40,298 bases of DNA from Lachnospiraceae bacterium UBA935 (GCA_002293525.1 DBDJ01000055.1:4262-44559); one strand, 5' to 3'; counted from the stretch's first letter, positions 7,648 through 14,973 are shown. Notes: generated from the sequence alone by a model not told the origin. Made by a program: numbers and translations.

Positions 7648-8856
7648 TCAATTAAGCCGGATCCGGCTGATCAGGCCGTCTAGGCCAGCGGCTTTGGCAG
7701 CAAACTCAGCTTCGCTGACCGGGCCGCATAAAAAGGCAAATTCGTCTTCGGCCTGGGGAGATATGACGGTGATGTCACCGAACCGCTCAGCCGCCCGTTT
7801 GCTTACGCCGGCACTGGCAGCGACCCGGACAAAAAACCGGCCGATGCGCTCGTCAACAGGTGCCAGCTGGACGTTTTCACTGTCCCAGAAACACATAATG
7901 GTTTTCCCCAGGTGCCTGGCGCAATCCACTACATCCGACACGACGGCGCTGGCGGTCGGCAATTTTCCGGCACCGCGTCCGTAATACATGGAATCGCCCA
8001 GCATATTGCCGTGTACGTAGACGGCGTTGAACACGTCATGAACAAAATAGAGCGGATGGTCCCTTCCTATCATAAAGGGAGCCACGTAAGCATAAAGCCG
8101 GTCTGCGAGCATAACGCTGACGGCCAGCAGCTTGATCGTCATATCCATGGACTTGGCATAGCGGAAATCAACGGCGGTGATCCCGGTAATCCCTTCGGTA
8201 TAGATGTCTTCATAGCGGACATTCTTGCCGGTCATCAGCGAGGACAGGATGGCAATCTTGCGGCAGGCGTCGTGGCCTTCCACATCAGCTTCGGGGTTAC
8301 GTTCCGCAAACCCGTTATCCTGGGCTTCTTTCAGAACCTCGGCAAAATCAGCGCCTTCGGTTTCCATCTTAGACAGGATGAAATTGGTCGTTCCGTTTAA
8401 GATGCCGACGATACTGTCGATTTTCTCTGCCGTCAAGGAGTAGTTGAGCGGCCGGATGATCGGGATCCCGCCTCCGACGCTGGCTTCAAACAGATAATTA
8501 CATTTATTTTCAGTCGCAATACGGATCAATTCCGGTCCGTGCGTAGCTACCAGTTCTTTATTGGACGTACAAACGCTTTTCCCCTGTAAAAGAGCCTGCT
8601 TGGTAAAATCATAAGCGGGCCGGATACCGCCCATAGTCTCACATATAATCTTGATCTCCGGATCTTCCATGATAGCAGCGACGTCATGAATGACCCTGTC
8701 TTCATAAGGGTCGCCTGGAAAATCGCGCAGGTCCAGAATGTATTTGACGTAGATTTCTTCACCCGCTTTTTTACTGATTTCATCATGGTTCCGGCCGATT
8801 ACCTCGACCACGCCGCTTCCTACCGTGCCGTATCCGATTACTGCTATCTGGATCAT
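7648..8856 (-). CDS. hom: Homoserine dehydrogenase
   Basis: 402 aa; reduces aspartate semialdehyde to homoserine with NAD(P)H. The N-terminus IAVIGYGTVGSGVVEV is the dinucleotide-binding fold. The central catalytic region holds SNKELVATHGPEL, EASVGGGIPII and LNGTTNFILSKME, with the family Lys/Asp residues in AEADVEGHDA-type context (NPEADVEGHDACRKIAIL). The C-terminal 80 residues (RFFVRVAASAGVSKRAAERFG onward) form a short ACT-like domain, usually the threonine feedback site. It lies between the ACT-domain regulator and the ApgM-like gene in a single minus-strand operon. Length is slightly shorter than the usual 430 or so, the difference being in the C-terminal domain. Confidence 0.95.
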   Translation of the reverse strand: MIQIAVIGYGTVGSGVVEVIGRNHDEISKKAGEEIYVKYILDLRDFPGDPYEDRVIHDVAAIMEDPEIKIICETMGGIRPAYDFTKQALLQGKSVCTSNKELVATHGPELIRIATENKCNYLFEASVGGGIPIIRPLNYSLTAEKIDSIVGILNGTTNFILSKMETEGADFAEVLKEAQDNGFAERNPEADVEGHDACRKIAILSSLMTGKNVRYEDIYTEGITGITAVDFRYAKSMDMTIKLLAVSVMLADRLYAYVAPFMIGRDHPLYFVHDVFNAVYVHGNMLGDSMYYGRGAGKLPTASAVVSDVVDCARHLGKTIMCFWDSENVQLAPVDERIGRFFVRVAASAGVSKRAAERFGDITVISPQAEDEFAFLCGPVSEAEFAAKAAGLDGLISRIRLN

Positions 8857-8908
8857 ATTATCCTCCCATCATTGTGCTTTCTTATTTTATCTGTCTTACA
8901 AAAATTTG

Positions 8909-9349
8909 CTATTCTTTTGCCAATATGCAGACATTGCGGACCCCGCGCCGGCTTTCCATGATCTCAATCATCCGGGAGATATCGCCGGTACCCGGCAGCA
9001 CCTGCACGCTGAGGGTCAAGGACGCAACCCCGTTGACCGGGATGCTCTGGTGGATGGTGAGGATATTAGCCTGATATTCGGCGATAATCTTCAGTACATC
9101 GGAAAGCAGCCCCGGCTCATCATCCATCTGAAACGCCAAGGTAATCGTGGTTCCCTGCGCGTTGTCATGAAACTGGAAAATATCGTCCTTATACTTGTAA
9201 AAAGAACTGCGGCTGATGCCCAGCTGATCGGCCGCCTCATTGACTGACCGGACCCGTCCGGTCTCCAACAGCTTTTTCGCTTCCAATACTTTAAGCAATA
9301 CTTCCGGTACCGCCCGCTTCTTTACGACGTAATAAGCTGATTCTTCCAT
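8909..9349 (-). CDS. UPF0735 ACT-domain protein (PheB-like)
   Basis: 146 aa. The N-terminal half contains a helix-turn-helix-like segment (TGRVRSVNEAADQLGISRSSFYKYKDDIF). The C-terminal half is an ACT domain (TITLAFQMDDEPGLLSDVLKIIAE to MIEIMESRRGVRNVCIL), a small amino-acid-binding fold. Proteins of this family are regularly encoded next to hom or phenylalanine genes and are presumed amino-acid-responsive regulators. The ATG at 9349 is chosen because GGAGGG lies 4-5 nt before it; the in-frame TTG at 9361 overlaps that ribosome binding site. It is the first gene of the aspartate-family operon, 52 bp before hom. Confidence 0.9.
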   Translation of the reverse strand: MEESAYYVVKKRAVPEVLLKVLEAKKLLETGRVRSVNEAADQLGISRSSFYKYKDDIFQFHDNAQGTTITLAFQMDDEPGLLSDVLKIIAEYQANILTIHQSIPVNGVASLTLSVQVLPGTGDISRMIEIMESRRGVRNVCILAKE

Positions 9350-9433
9350 GTGTCCCTCCAATTTTACTTGGCACGTTGTAGTATGTTCTGCTCTTGTCTA
9401 TCAATGGCGTACATTTGTCTGCGTATGAAAGAT

Positions 9434-9462
9434 ATTTTAGCATATATGACGATGATTTGCAA
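9434..9462 (-). promoter_or_regulatory. Promoter of the ACT-hom-apgM-lysC operon
   Basis: On the minus strand TTGCAA (9462-9457) and TAAAAT (9439-9434) are spaced 17 nt, with TGC just before the -10 (extended -10 character). The start would fall near 9427, about 80 nt upstream of the ATG at 9349. It lies back to back with the toxin promoter at 9472-9500. Confidence 0.6.
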
Positions 9463-9471
9463 GCCACAAAT

Positions 9472-9500
9472 TTGAATATTCGCATTTCAGAAAATATATT
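9472..9500 (+). promoter_or_regulatory. Promoter of the small hydrophobic peptide gene
   Basis: TTGAAT (9472-9477) and TATATT (9495-9500) are separated by 17 nt. The predicted start near 9507 gives a leader of about 67 nt ending in a strong GGAGGTGG site ahead of the ATG at 9574. Confidence 0.55.
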
Positions 9501-9573
9501 TTGCAATCAGAAAAGGGGAATCGTGTTACAAGGGTGTTGGCCTTCCAGTTTACATAGATGGGAGGTGGTGCAG

Positions 9574-9663
9574 ATGAGCGTATATGAGGCATTATCTTTA
9601 ATGATGGCTTTCGGGTTACTGATTCTTGCATTGCTTACTTACATAGATAAACCACGCAAGTAA
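9574..9663 (+). CDS. Holin-like type I toxin peptide
   Basis: A 29-aa peptide, MSVYEALSLMMAFGLLILAL followed by LTYIDKPRK. The pattern (short polar start ending YEAL, one hydrophobic segment with an FG, a charged K/R tail) matches the putative holin-like toxin family (Hol_Tox) of Bacillota, whose members insert in the membrane and are silenced by an antisense RNA. GGAGGTGG precedes the ATG with good spacing. A convergent promoter and a shared terminator hairpin lie immediately downstream, the layout expected of such a pair. Too short for most gene callers. The match is from memory of family sequences, with no alignment run. Confidence 0.75.
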   Translation: MSVYEALSLMMAFGLLILALLTYIDKPRK

Positions 9664-9672
9664 CTTCTAAGT

Positions 9673-9684
9673 CCCAATATTGGG
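9673..9684. repeat. 12-bp perfect palindrome after the toxin gene
   Basis: CCCAATATTGGG is self-complementary and lies between the toxin stop (9663) and the terminator stem (9687-9736). It would be included in the toxin mRNA tail, and in the antisense RNA if that reads through its stem. It may be part of the RNA-RNA pairing region or simply extend the hairpin. Confidence 0.5.
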
Positions 9685-9686
9685 CA

Positions 9687-9736
9687 TAGAAAAACCACCC
9701 TTGAAACTTTGACCGGTTGAGAGGGTGGGTTTTCTA
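9687..9736. terminator. Bidirectional terminator of the toxin/antitoxin pair
   Basis: TAGAAAAACCACCCT (9687-9701) pairs with AGGGTGGGTTTTCTA (9722-9736), 14 of 15 positions complementary, with a 20-nt loop. On the plus strand it is followed by CTTTTCTT. It can end the toxin mRNA on the plus strand and the antisense RNA on the minus strand, so both RNAs would share this complementary region. Confidence 0.7.
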
Positions 9737-9776
9737 CTTTTCTTAGGTCAACCCCTTGTGGGCGATTACCTCTTGT
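9687..9776 (-). ncRNA. Putative antisense RNA antitoxin
   Basis: A TATAAT at 9788-9783 on the minus strand, with TTGAAA at 9809-9804, predicts a transcript starting near 9776 and running toward the toxin gene to the shared stem at 9736-9687. This RNA of about 90 nt would be fully complementary to the 3' part of the toxin mRNA, as in the TxpA/RatA type of system. No open reading frame is present in it. Ends are predicted, not observed. Confidence 0.5.
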
Positions 9777-9782
9777 AATGCC

Positions 9783-9809
9783 ATTATAGCACATAGATAT
9801 TTTTTTCAA
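9783..9809 (-). promoter_or_regulatory. Promoter of the putative antisense RNA
   Basis: On the minus strand a perfect TATAAT (9788-9783) follows TTGAAA (9809-9804) with a 15-nt spacer, shorter than the ideal 17. The consensus -10 and its position 3' of the toxin gene support it. Confidence 0.5.
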
Positions 9810-9914
9810 GACTTAACGTTTCTTAAGATAGTGCCTGAATAATGCCTGAGAGTGTCCGGCCACCAATACCAATACTGGTCAATGTCATTAGAGAAATACC
9901 GACCGTCCAGCCCT

Positions 9915-9943
9915 CCGGCCACCGAGCCCTCCCCCTGCTCTCT
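9915..9943. repeat. Copy 2 of the GC-rich 29-bp repeat
   Basis: 28 of 29 bases match positions 1-29 in the same orientation. The flanking 9832-9914 sequence is also low in complexity, with CCGGCCACC at 9858-9866 and again at 9915-9923, and TGCCTGA twice just before it. This suggests a larger degenerate repeated element in the 150-bp gap between the toxin module and dapF. No gene is seen in that gap. Confidence 0.6.
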
Positions 9944-9985
9944 AAATGTTCAATTCTTCATACTATTCAGCACATCTACCTTCAG

Positions 9986-10828
9986 CTAAATCTCGCCTCT
10001 GAACACAGTCATCGCCGGACCCGTCAATGTGAGCCGTGCTTCTTCACGGCTCCAGCGAACCGTCACTTCGCCGCCCTTAAGCCGGACTGTCACCTTTTCC
10101 TCTGTCAGGCCGTGGACAACGCCGGCGGCCACCGCGGCGCAGCAGCCGGTGCCGCAGGCCAGAGTTTCCCCGCTGCCTCTTTCCCAAACCCTCATGCTGA
10201 TTGTCCGGCGATCAAGGATTTTGATAAATTCCGTGTTGATTCGATCCGGAAACCATTCATGGTTTTCAAAAAAAGGCCCCAGCCGCTCAAGATCCAGGCG
10301 CTCCAAGTCAGTTGCTTCAGGCATCACGATCACGGCATGAGGATTGCCCATCGAGACATAGGTCATCGGATAGGCTTTCCCGTCCGCCACGATGGTTTCA
10401 TAAGCAGCCGGAGGATCTTGCGTCAGCTGTCCGGTATCGGCGGTTCGGAAAAGGGGGCTGCCCATGTCGACCTTGACGGACGCCACCCGGCCGCTGTCGG
10501 TGAAAAGCTCCAGGTGCTTGATCTTGCCGTAGCTTTCTACTGTGATAACGGTTTTGTCGGTCAGTCCTTCCTCATATACATATTTTCCCACGCAGCGGAT
10601 GCCGTTTCCGCACATTTCCGCTCTGGAGCCGTCGGCATTGTACATTTCCATCTCAAAATCGGCTGTCAGGGACGGGTTGATAAATATCATGCCGTCGCTG
10701 CCGATGCCAAAATGCCGGTCGCTTAACCGGACTGCCAGCTTTGGCTTCTCTTCCTGGGGAATTTTTTCTTCAAAGCCATTGATGTAGATATAATCATTGC
10801 CGCAGCCGTGCATTTTGATAAACTTCAT
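9986..10828 (-). CDS. dapF: Diaminopimelate epimerase
   Basis: 280 aa; interconverts LL- and meso-diaminopimelate for lysine and peptidoglycan synthesis in the cytoplasm. The N-terminus FIKMHGCGNDYIYING is diagnostic. The two catalytic cysteines are visible: Cys73 in NADGSRAEMCGNGIRC and Cys225 in GETLACGTGCCAA. GNPHAVIV is also conserved. Length is normal. It lies on the same strand as the lysC operon but is separated from it by the toxin module, so it is probably transcribed separately. An imperfect palindromic repeat (10851-10883) and a 15-bp tandem repeat lie upstream of its start. Confidence 0.95.
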   Translation of the reverse strand: MKFIKMHGCGNDYIYINGFEEKIPQEEKPKLAVRLSDRHFGIGSDGMIFINPSLTADFEMEMYNADGSRAEMCGNGIRCVGKYVYEEGLTDKTVITVESYGKIKHLELFTDSGRVASVKVDMGSPLFRTADTGQLTQDPPAAYETIVADGKAYPMTYVSMGNPHAVIVMPEATDLERLDLERLGPFFENHEWFPDRINTEFIKILDRRTISMRVWERGSGETLACGTGCCAAVAAGVVHGLTEEKVTVRLKGGEVTVRWSREEARLTLTGPAMTVFRGEI

Positions 10829-10850
10829 AGGTTTCTCCCTGCTAATTCTC

Positions 10851-10883
10851 TAAGAAACGCTGAGTAAATCAGGGTTTCCTAAG
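10851..10883. repeat. Palindromic dispersed repeat, copy a
   Basis: TAAGAAACGCTGA (left arm) and TCAGGGTTTCCTA (right arm) form an imperfect stem around GTAAA. The arms share GAAACGCTGA/GTTTCCT wording with copies at 14834, 14939 and 17984. The central 13 nt CTGAGTAAATCAG also occurs at 40264-40276 (reverse complement). It lies 23 bp upstream of the dapF start. Confidence 0.55.
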
Positions 10884-10942
10884 CATTATGACCGGTATTC
10901 TTTCATAATTATGGAATACATAATAATACTATTGTCACAATG

Positions 10943-10980
10943 ATACCACCATAAATAATACCACCATAAATAGTACCACA
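10943..10980. repeat. 15-bp tandem repeat, two and a half copies
   Basis: ATACCACCATAAATA occurs twice head to tail (10943-10957, 10958-10972), followed by a partial GTACCACA. It is in the divergent region between dapF (minus) and the 11081 gene (plus). Direct repeats of this sort can bind a regulator, but none is identified. The rest of 10829-11080 shows no gene. Confidence 0.6.
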
Positions 10981-11080
10981 GTGTCCACAAAAAAGATAGA
11001 TTTTTTATGTGCAATGCTTTGTGCGCCACACCTTGTATAAAATGCTTTTGTTTTAGGAATACTTAAGGCGGCACATTAAT

Positions 11081-11584
11081 ATGATAGTAAAAAGAATGAA
11101 TCGGGGATCTGTCATGAAATCAAAAACCAAAATTGTCGTACTTCATCTGAAGGAATTGATATATACGGGTATTTTCGCCGTGCTGGGTATCTTATTCATT
11201 ATCTTGCTGATCATCATGTTCCTGCCTGATAAAAAAGAAGCCTCCAGAACCGGAGCGACACCCGACGTCACCTATGTGCCCGGGATTTATACCACTTCCC
11301 TGCTGCTCAACGACAATGTCCTGGATATTCAAGTCACTGTAGATGAGTACCGGATCAATGATGTTTCTATCGTCAACCTTGATGAAGCGGTCGCCACAAT
11401 GTTCCCTCTGATTGAACCGGCTTTCGAAACACTTTCCATGCAGATATGTGAACAGCAGTCAACCGACAACATCACCTATTCCAATGACAACAAATATACC
11501 TCTATGGTCCTGCTGAATGCCATCAAAGCTTCCCTGGAAAAAGCTATGATACCCGCTTCGAATAACGCGGCAGCACTGGACTGA
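11081..11584 (+). CDS. Membrane-anchored protein of unknown function
   Basis: 167 aa from the first ATG. A later in-frame ATG at 11114 (MKSKTKIVV) has GGGGATCTGTC before it and may be the true start (156 aa). One hydrophobic segment (GIFAVLGILFIILLIIMFL) anchors an extracytoplasmic domain that begins YVPGIYTTSLLLNDNVLDIQ and continues VTVDEYRINDVSIVNLDE. The Y-x-P-G-x-Y, V-T-V-D and I-N-D-V arrangement is reminiscent of FMN-binding (FMN_bind) domains, but the Ser/Thr that carries flavin in that family is not evident, so flavin attachment is doubtful. Similar proteins are, from memory, frequent in Lachnospiraceae. A terminator at 11615 ends the transcript. Confidence 0.75.
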   Translation: MIVKRMNRGSVMKSKTKIVVLHLKELIYTGIFAVLGILFIILLIIMFLPDKKEASRTGATPDVTYVPGIYTTSLLLNDNVLDIQVTVDEYRINDVSIVNLDEAVATMFPLIEPAFETLSMQICEQQSTDNITYSNDNKYTSMVLLNAIKASLEKAMIPASNNAAALD

Positions 11585-11614
11585 TACATAGCGGAACACG
11601 GTAATCCTCACGGC

Positions 11615-11649
11615 AATAAGGAAGAGCTTCCGGCCCTTCCTTATTTTGA
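11615..11649 (+). terminator. Intrinsic terminator after the 11081 gene
   Basis: AATAAGGAAG (11615-11624) pairs perfectly with CTTCCTTATT (11636-11645) around an 11-nt loop, followed by TTGATTG. It lies 31 bp after the stop codon. The following 11650-11700 stretch is a purine-rich G/A tract (runs such as ACAGGAGG and ACAGGGGGGACAGG) resembling remnants of REP-like sequences. Confidence 0.65.
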
Positions 11650-11699
11650 TTGAAGGGAAAACAGGAGGAAACAGGGGGGACAGGGCGAGCGATAAAACG

Positions 11700-11728
11700 T
11701 TGCATTATGTTTAATGATGTGTTACAAT
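11700..11728 (+). promoter_or_regulatory. Possible promoter for the 11906 methyltransferase
   Basis: TTGCAT (11700-11705) and TACAAT (11723-11728) are 17 nt apart. It would leave a leader of about 170 nt, which shows no clear structure or gene. A nearer promoter cannot be excluded. Confidence 0.4.
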
Positions 11729-11905
11729 TAATTGATGGCTTTCACAATGCCAAACAATCACAATATCCACGAAGAATAAATATCAATTATTGCAAATCCC
11801 TCGTTTATGGTGTTCTATAAATATTGGTGCAGCTATTATGTTATGCCACTTTGTATGGTTTCAGGTAATTTTAAATAGTCATTTGGTTACGGAAGGGAGC
11901 AACGC

Positions 11906-12694
11906 ATGTTTGCCTATGAAAAAACTATGAATACCATTATTCAAAAAATATCCCGAAACAACAGTCTCGGGGATGAAAACGAACAAGCCTACTGGGACAG
12001 ACATTGGCGTACCCATAAGGAATATATTAAGAAAAATAATACTCCCATGGAAATAAACGATATGTGGTATAAAAATTTATATGACGAGATGCTGCATCAT
12101 TATAGAGGCGCGACTCAGGGCTTCCTAAATAAAACAGTCTGTGAGCTTGGCTGCGGATCCGGTTATCCCACTTTATTAATGGCGAAAGAAGGGGCTAAGG
12201 TTACTCTTGTGGATTTTTCTCCTGCTTCTTTGGATTATGCAAAAGACATTTGTGAGTATATGAGCATCGATGCGGATTCTGTCCGTTTTATTGTGGAAGA
12301 TGCTTTTTCGAAGGATTTGGATATTGGTATCTATGACATTGTCTGGAATTGTGGGGTTGTCGAACACTATGAAGACAGCGATGCCGTTGAATTGGTGAAG
12401 GTAATGTCCAAACACGCCAAAAAAGGCGGAAAGGTGATGGTAACATTACCAAATCTGCTTTCTTTGGAACTAATCTATGGAATGTTTAAAGTCGGAAAAG
12501 GAAGTGAGATTTACTATACCAAACGCAAACTGAATAGAATAATGGAAAATGCCGGTTTGAAAAATGTCACAGTTAAAAGCATAAATTATTGGGTTCCCTC
12601 ATTTCTGCCGGCGGCTTTTGCCAACGATATGAGGAAAGTTAAGTTTTTGTCAGGCTTAGGCTGGCTGTTTAACGGAGTGGGAACCAAAGTATAA
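11906..12694 (+). CDS. Class I SAM-dependent methyltransferase
   Basis: 262 aa, cytoplasmic. Motif I is TVCELGCGSGYPTLLMAKEG with an acidic motif II (VTLVDFSPASLDYA); DIVWNCGVVEHYED is the UbiE/UbiG-like post-motif and GGKVMVTLPNLLSLELIYGM follows. The acceptor is unknown. GAAGGGAGCAACGC precedes the ATG. It is convergent with helD (stops 4 bp apart) and on the opposite strand from the biosynthetic cluster at 14974-28484, so membership in that pathway is only possible, not shown. Its AT content resembles the cluster more than dapF. Confidence 0.85.
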   Translation: MFAYEKTMNTIIQKISRNNSLGDENEQAYWDRHWRTHKEYIKKNNTPMEINDMWYKNLYDEMLHHYRGATQGFLNKTVCELGCGSGYPTLLMAKEGAKVTLVDFSPASLDYAKDICEYMSIDADSVRFIVEDAFSKDLDIGIYDIVWNCGVVEHYEDSDAVELVKVMSKHAKKGGKVMVTLPNLLSLELIYGMFKVGKGSEIYYTKRKLNRIMENAGLKNVTVKSINYWVPSFLPAAFANDMRKVKFLSGLGWLFNGVGTKV

Positions 12695-12698
12695 TAAT

Positions 12699-14750
12699 TC
12701 AACCGGCCAGCAAGAGCGAGCGTTCACCGGCAGACAAGAGCATGAGCCGGTGCATGGCCCGGGTACAGGCTATATAGAGCAGACTTTTGTCATATTCGGT
12801 ATGATAACTGCCGCTGTCTACGCCGGGGATAATGACCATGTCAAACTCCAGTCCCTTGGACATCGCAACAGAGGTAATCGACACACCGTTAACAAATCGG
12901 CTGCTGTCAGGCGAAATCAAATGAACATCATCATAAGACTCCGACATAAGCTCATATAATTGTTTTGCGTCCCTGTTGTTCTTTGTAATAATCCCCAGCG
13001 ACGCGTAACCAGTTTTGGCGAAAGCTTCAATCTCATTGCGGATGCGTTTTATCACGTCGTCGTGATCGGTGCATTCAATCACCTCCGGCGGTTCGCCGTA
13101 ACGCTCGACTACTTCAATGCTGTCGTTTCTTTTTATTTGTTTTGCAAAAGAAATAATCTCGAAAGTCGATCGGTAGCTTTTGGACAATTCTACCACCTCA
13201 CAGTCTTTGTACAGCCATTTTAAGTCTTCTAGCGTGTGCAGATGATTGGGATTGACAAATTGGTCAAAATCCCCCAGTATTGTTTTTTGACATTTAAACA
13301 TTACGTTAAGTACCGCATATTGAACGGGCGTATAATCCTGCATTTCATCAACCACCAGATGCTTGATGACATCGCTCTCTCGCAGCCCTTCGAAGGTCGC
13401 ATAAATATACAGGAAAGGGTAAACATCCGACCATTCCAAAGTCTTTTTATCAGGCATAACAAACAAATCCGTTTTATGGATCTGTTTATAAAACTCTTTA
13501 TAAAGTGTTAACGTATCTTTTATTTTCAGCATTTGCTTTAAGGCTTTGATGATGGTATTGATCTTAGGCAAATCATCATCCGTGATGTTTTTGGTCGCAA
13601 AGCGATCATAGATATCCTCCGCGATCATTTGCAGACGACGCTTTACAGGATATTTGCCGTAGGCCAGAAACCGATTGGTAATCATTGCTTCGTCGGCCGT
13701 AAATCGCCCGTAGGAATAGCTCCCGGCTTCAAAAACAAATTGCGGCAGCCGTTTGATAAACTCATCCAGCTGTTTCACAAAATCCAACGTGGATTTATAA
13801 CGCACCCGTTCCATCCAGGCCGCGTCGCTGATCTCCAGCGGATCTTTATCCGGTTCATAACGGATCACACCTTCCAGCTGGATTTCGGCAATATCTTCAA
13901 AGCTGACCTCGTAGACAGGTTCTTCACCCAACTCCGGCAAAACATTGGAGATATAGTCTCCGAAAACTTTATTGGGAGATAATATCGTGATATTCCTTGC
14001 CGAAAGTCGATCCTTCAGCCGATATAACAGAAAAGCAATCCGATGAAGGGCGATGGAGGTTTTACCCGAACCGGCAACGCCTTGTATAATCAGCGTGTCG
14101 GCTTTTTCATTTCTAATGATCTGATTCTGCTCCTTTTGAATTGTCGCTATGATGGACTTCATTTTCTCATCAGATGTATGAGCCAGTTCCTGCTGTAAAA
14201 TATTATCCTGTATATTCACGGAGCTTTCCAGCACCGACTTCATGACACCTTCTTTAATGATGAACTGTCTTTTACGTGTCAATTCGCCATCAACTTTACC
14301 TGTCGGCGCAACATAACCGGCGGGACCTACTTCATGATCATAGAACATGCCGGCGACAGGTGAACGCCAGTCCAAGATCAATAGTTGATTTTCATGCGAA
14401 AAGGCAAATTTGCCGATATAATAATTTTCCGCTTCGCTCTCCGCGGCCTGACAAAAATCAATCCTGGCAAAATAGGGCGAGTATTTTAATTTTGCCAATC
14501 TGTCCCGCACTTGAACAGCGAAGGCTCCCGTTTTATCAATTTGTTTTAAGCCCAGCTCATTCTGGAACATTTCATGAGGGTCAATTTCTCCGCGATAATC
14601 CGCCATATACCGCTTCATATCCATATAGTTTTTATCAATCCGCTCGACATTCGCTTCCGCTTCCGCCAGCGCACTGTCGAGATTGCTGTTTATTTTTTCC
14701 AGATGGGCTATTTCGTCCGGAAACGGGATTGTATCTTGTTTACTATCCAT
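12699..14750 (-). CDS. helD: HelD-type RNA polymerase-associated ATPase
   Basis: 683 aa, UvrD/Rep-like superfamily 1 protein that in Bacillota binds stalled RNA polymerase and releases nucleic acid. The N-terminal region (residues about 10-60) is a coiled coil typical of the HelD arm that enters the polymerase secondary channel. ILDWRSPVAGMFYDHEVGPAGY is a HelD signature. Walker A is GVAGSGKT (224-231), the DExx box is VVDEMQDYTPVQY, and later motifs include LSKSYRS and MSKGLEFDMVIIPG. The ATG at 14750 is chosen because GGGAGAAATA precedes it; an in-frame ATG at 14786 overlaps a hairpin. Some HelD relatives (HelR) protect RNA polymerase from rifamycins. The gene lies just beyond the downstream end of the biosynthetic cluster. 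Confidence 0.9.
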   Translation of the reverse strand: MDSKQDTIPFPDEIAHLEKINSNLDSALAEAEANVERIDKNYMDMKRYMADYRGEIDPHEMFQNELGLKQIDKTGAFAVQVRDRLAKLKYSPYFARIDFCQAAESEAENYYIGKFAFSHENQLLILDWRSPVAGMFYDHEVGPAGYVAPTGKVDGELTRKRQFIIKEGVMKSVLESSVNIQDNILQQELAHTSDEKMKSIIATIQKEQNQIIRNEKADTLIIQGVAGSGKTSIALHRIAFLLYRLKDRLSARNITILSPNKVFGDYISNVLPELGEEPVYEVSFEDIAEIQLEGVIRYEPDKDPLEISDAAWMERVRYKSTLDFVKQLDEFIKRLPQFVFEAGSYSYGRFTADEAMITNRFLAYGKYPVKRRLQMIAEDIYDRFATKNITDDDLPKINTIIKALKQMLKIKDTLTLYKEFYKQIHKTDLFVMPDKKTLEWSDVYPFLYIYATFEGLRESDVIKHLVVDEMQDYTPVQYAVLNVMFKCQKTILGDFDQFVNPNHLHTLEDLKWLYKDCEVVELSKSYRSTFEIISFAKQIKRNDSIEVVERYGEPPEVIECTDHDDVIKRIRNEIEAFAKTGYASLGIITKNNRDAKQLYELMSESYDDVHLISPDSSRFVNGVSITSVAMSKGLEFDMVIIPGVDSGSYHTEYDKSLLYIACTRAMHRLMLLSAGERSLLLAG

Positions 14751-14770
14751 TATTTCTCCCTTCAATATTG

Positions 14771-14810
14771 CGGATTTGCAGCACAACTACCGGTTTTTGT
14801 TGCAAATCCG
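14771..14810 (-). promoter_or_regulatory. Leader hairpin or operator upstream of helD
   Basis: CGGATTTGCA (14771-14780) is perfectly complementary to TGCAAATCCG (14801-14810). Inner bases ACAA and TTGT extend the stem. It ends about 10 nt upstream of the helD ribosome binding site. No T tract follows, so it is either an operator or a leader stem in the mRNA rather than a standard terminator. Confidence 0.55.
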
Positions 14811-14833
14811 TGCGTATCCTGCAGAGCATCTAA

Positions 14834-14859
14834 AGAAATACTAATGCATCAGCGTTTCT
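14834..14859. repeat. Palindromic dispersed repeat, copy b
   Basis: AGAAATACTAATGCAT followed by ATCAGCGTTTCT folds on a GCATGC-like centre (ATGCAT). The right arm read in reverse complement is AGAAACGCTGATGCAT, nearly identical to the left arm of copy d at 17984. It lies in the gap upstream of helD. Confidence 0.6.
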
Positions 14860-14881
14860 ATGGTATCAACACCATAGTATA
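14858..14881 (-). promoter_or_regulatory. Palindrome overlapping a possible helD -10 box
   Basis: CTATGGT (14858-14864) and ACCATAG (14871-14877) form a perfect 7-bp inverted repeat with a 6-nt spacer. On the minus strand TATACT (14881-14876) overlaps one arm. No good -35 was found, so the promoter is tentative; the palindrome could be an operator. Confidence 0.35.
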
Positions 14882-14938
14882 ATGGATAAAATGATTTTGT
14901 TTTTCATAATTCTTGCTGTCTTGGTACATATAGCCCCC

Positions 14939-14966
14939 AGGAAATACGGATGCATCCGTGTTTCCT
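14939..14966. repeat. Palindromic dispersed repeat, copy c
   Basis: AGGAAATACGGATGCAT and ATGCATCCGTGTTTCCT overlap at the centre to give a 28-bp palindrome with one mismatched pair. It begins 7 bp past the stop codon of the DAHP synthase gene and could act as its transcript-ending stem, though no T tract follows. Confidence 0.65.
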
Positions 14967-14973
14967 TAGGGAA

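Noticed and set aside
9842..10726. 294-codon plus-strand open frame antisense to dapF
   Set aside because: It covers the dapF reading frame in reverse, lacks a ribosome binding site and resembles no protein. dapF has all family motifs.
14276..14833. Plus-strand open frame antisense to the helD 5' region
   Set aside because: It has no ribosome binding site, and its codons mirror helD and the leader hairpin.
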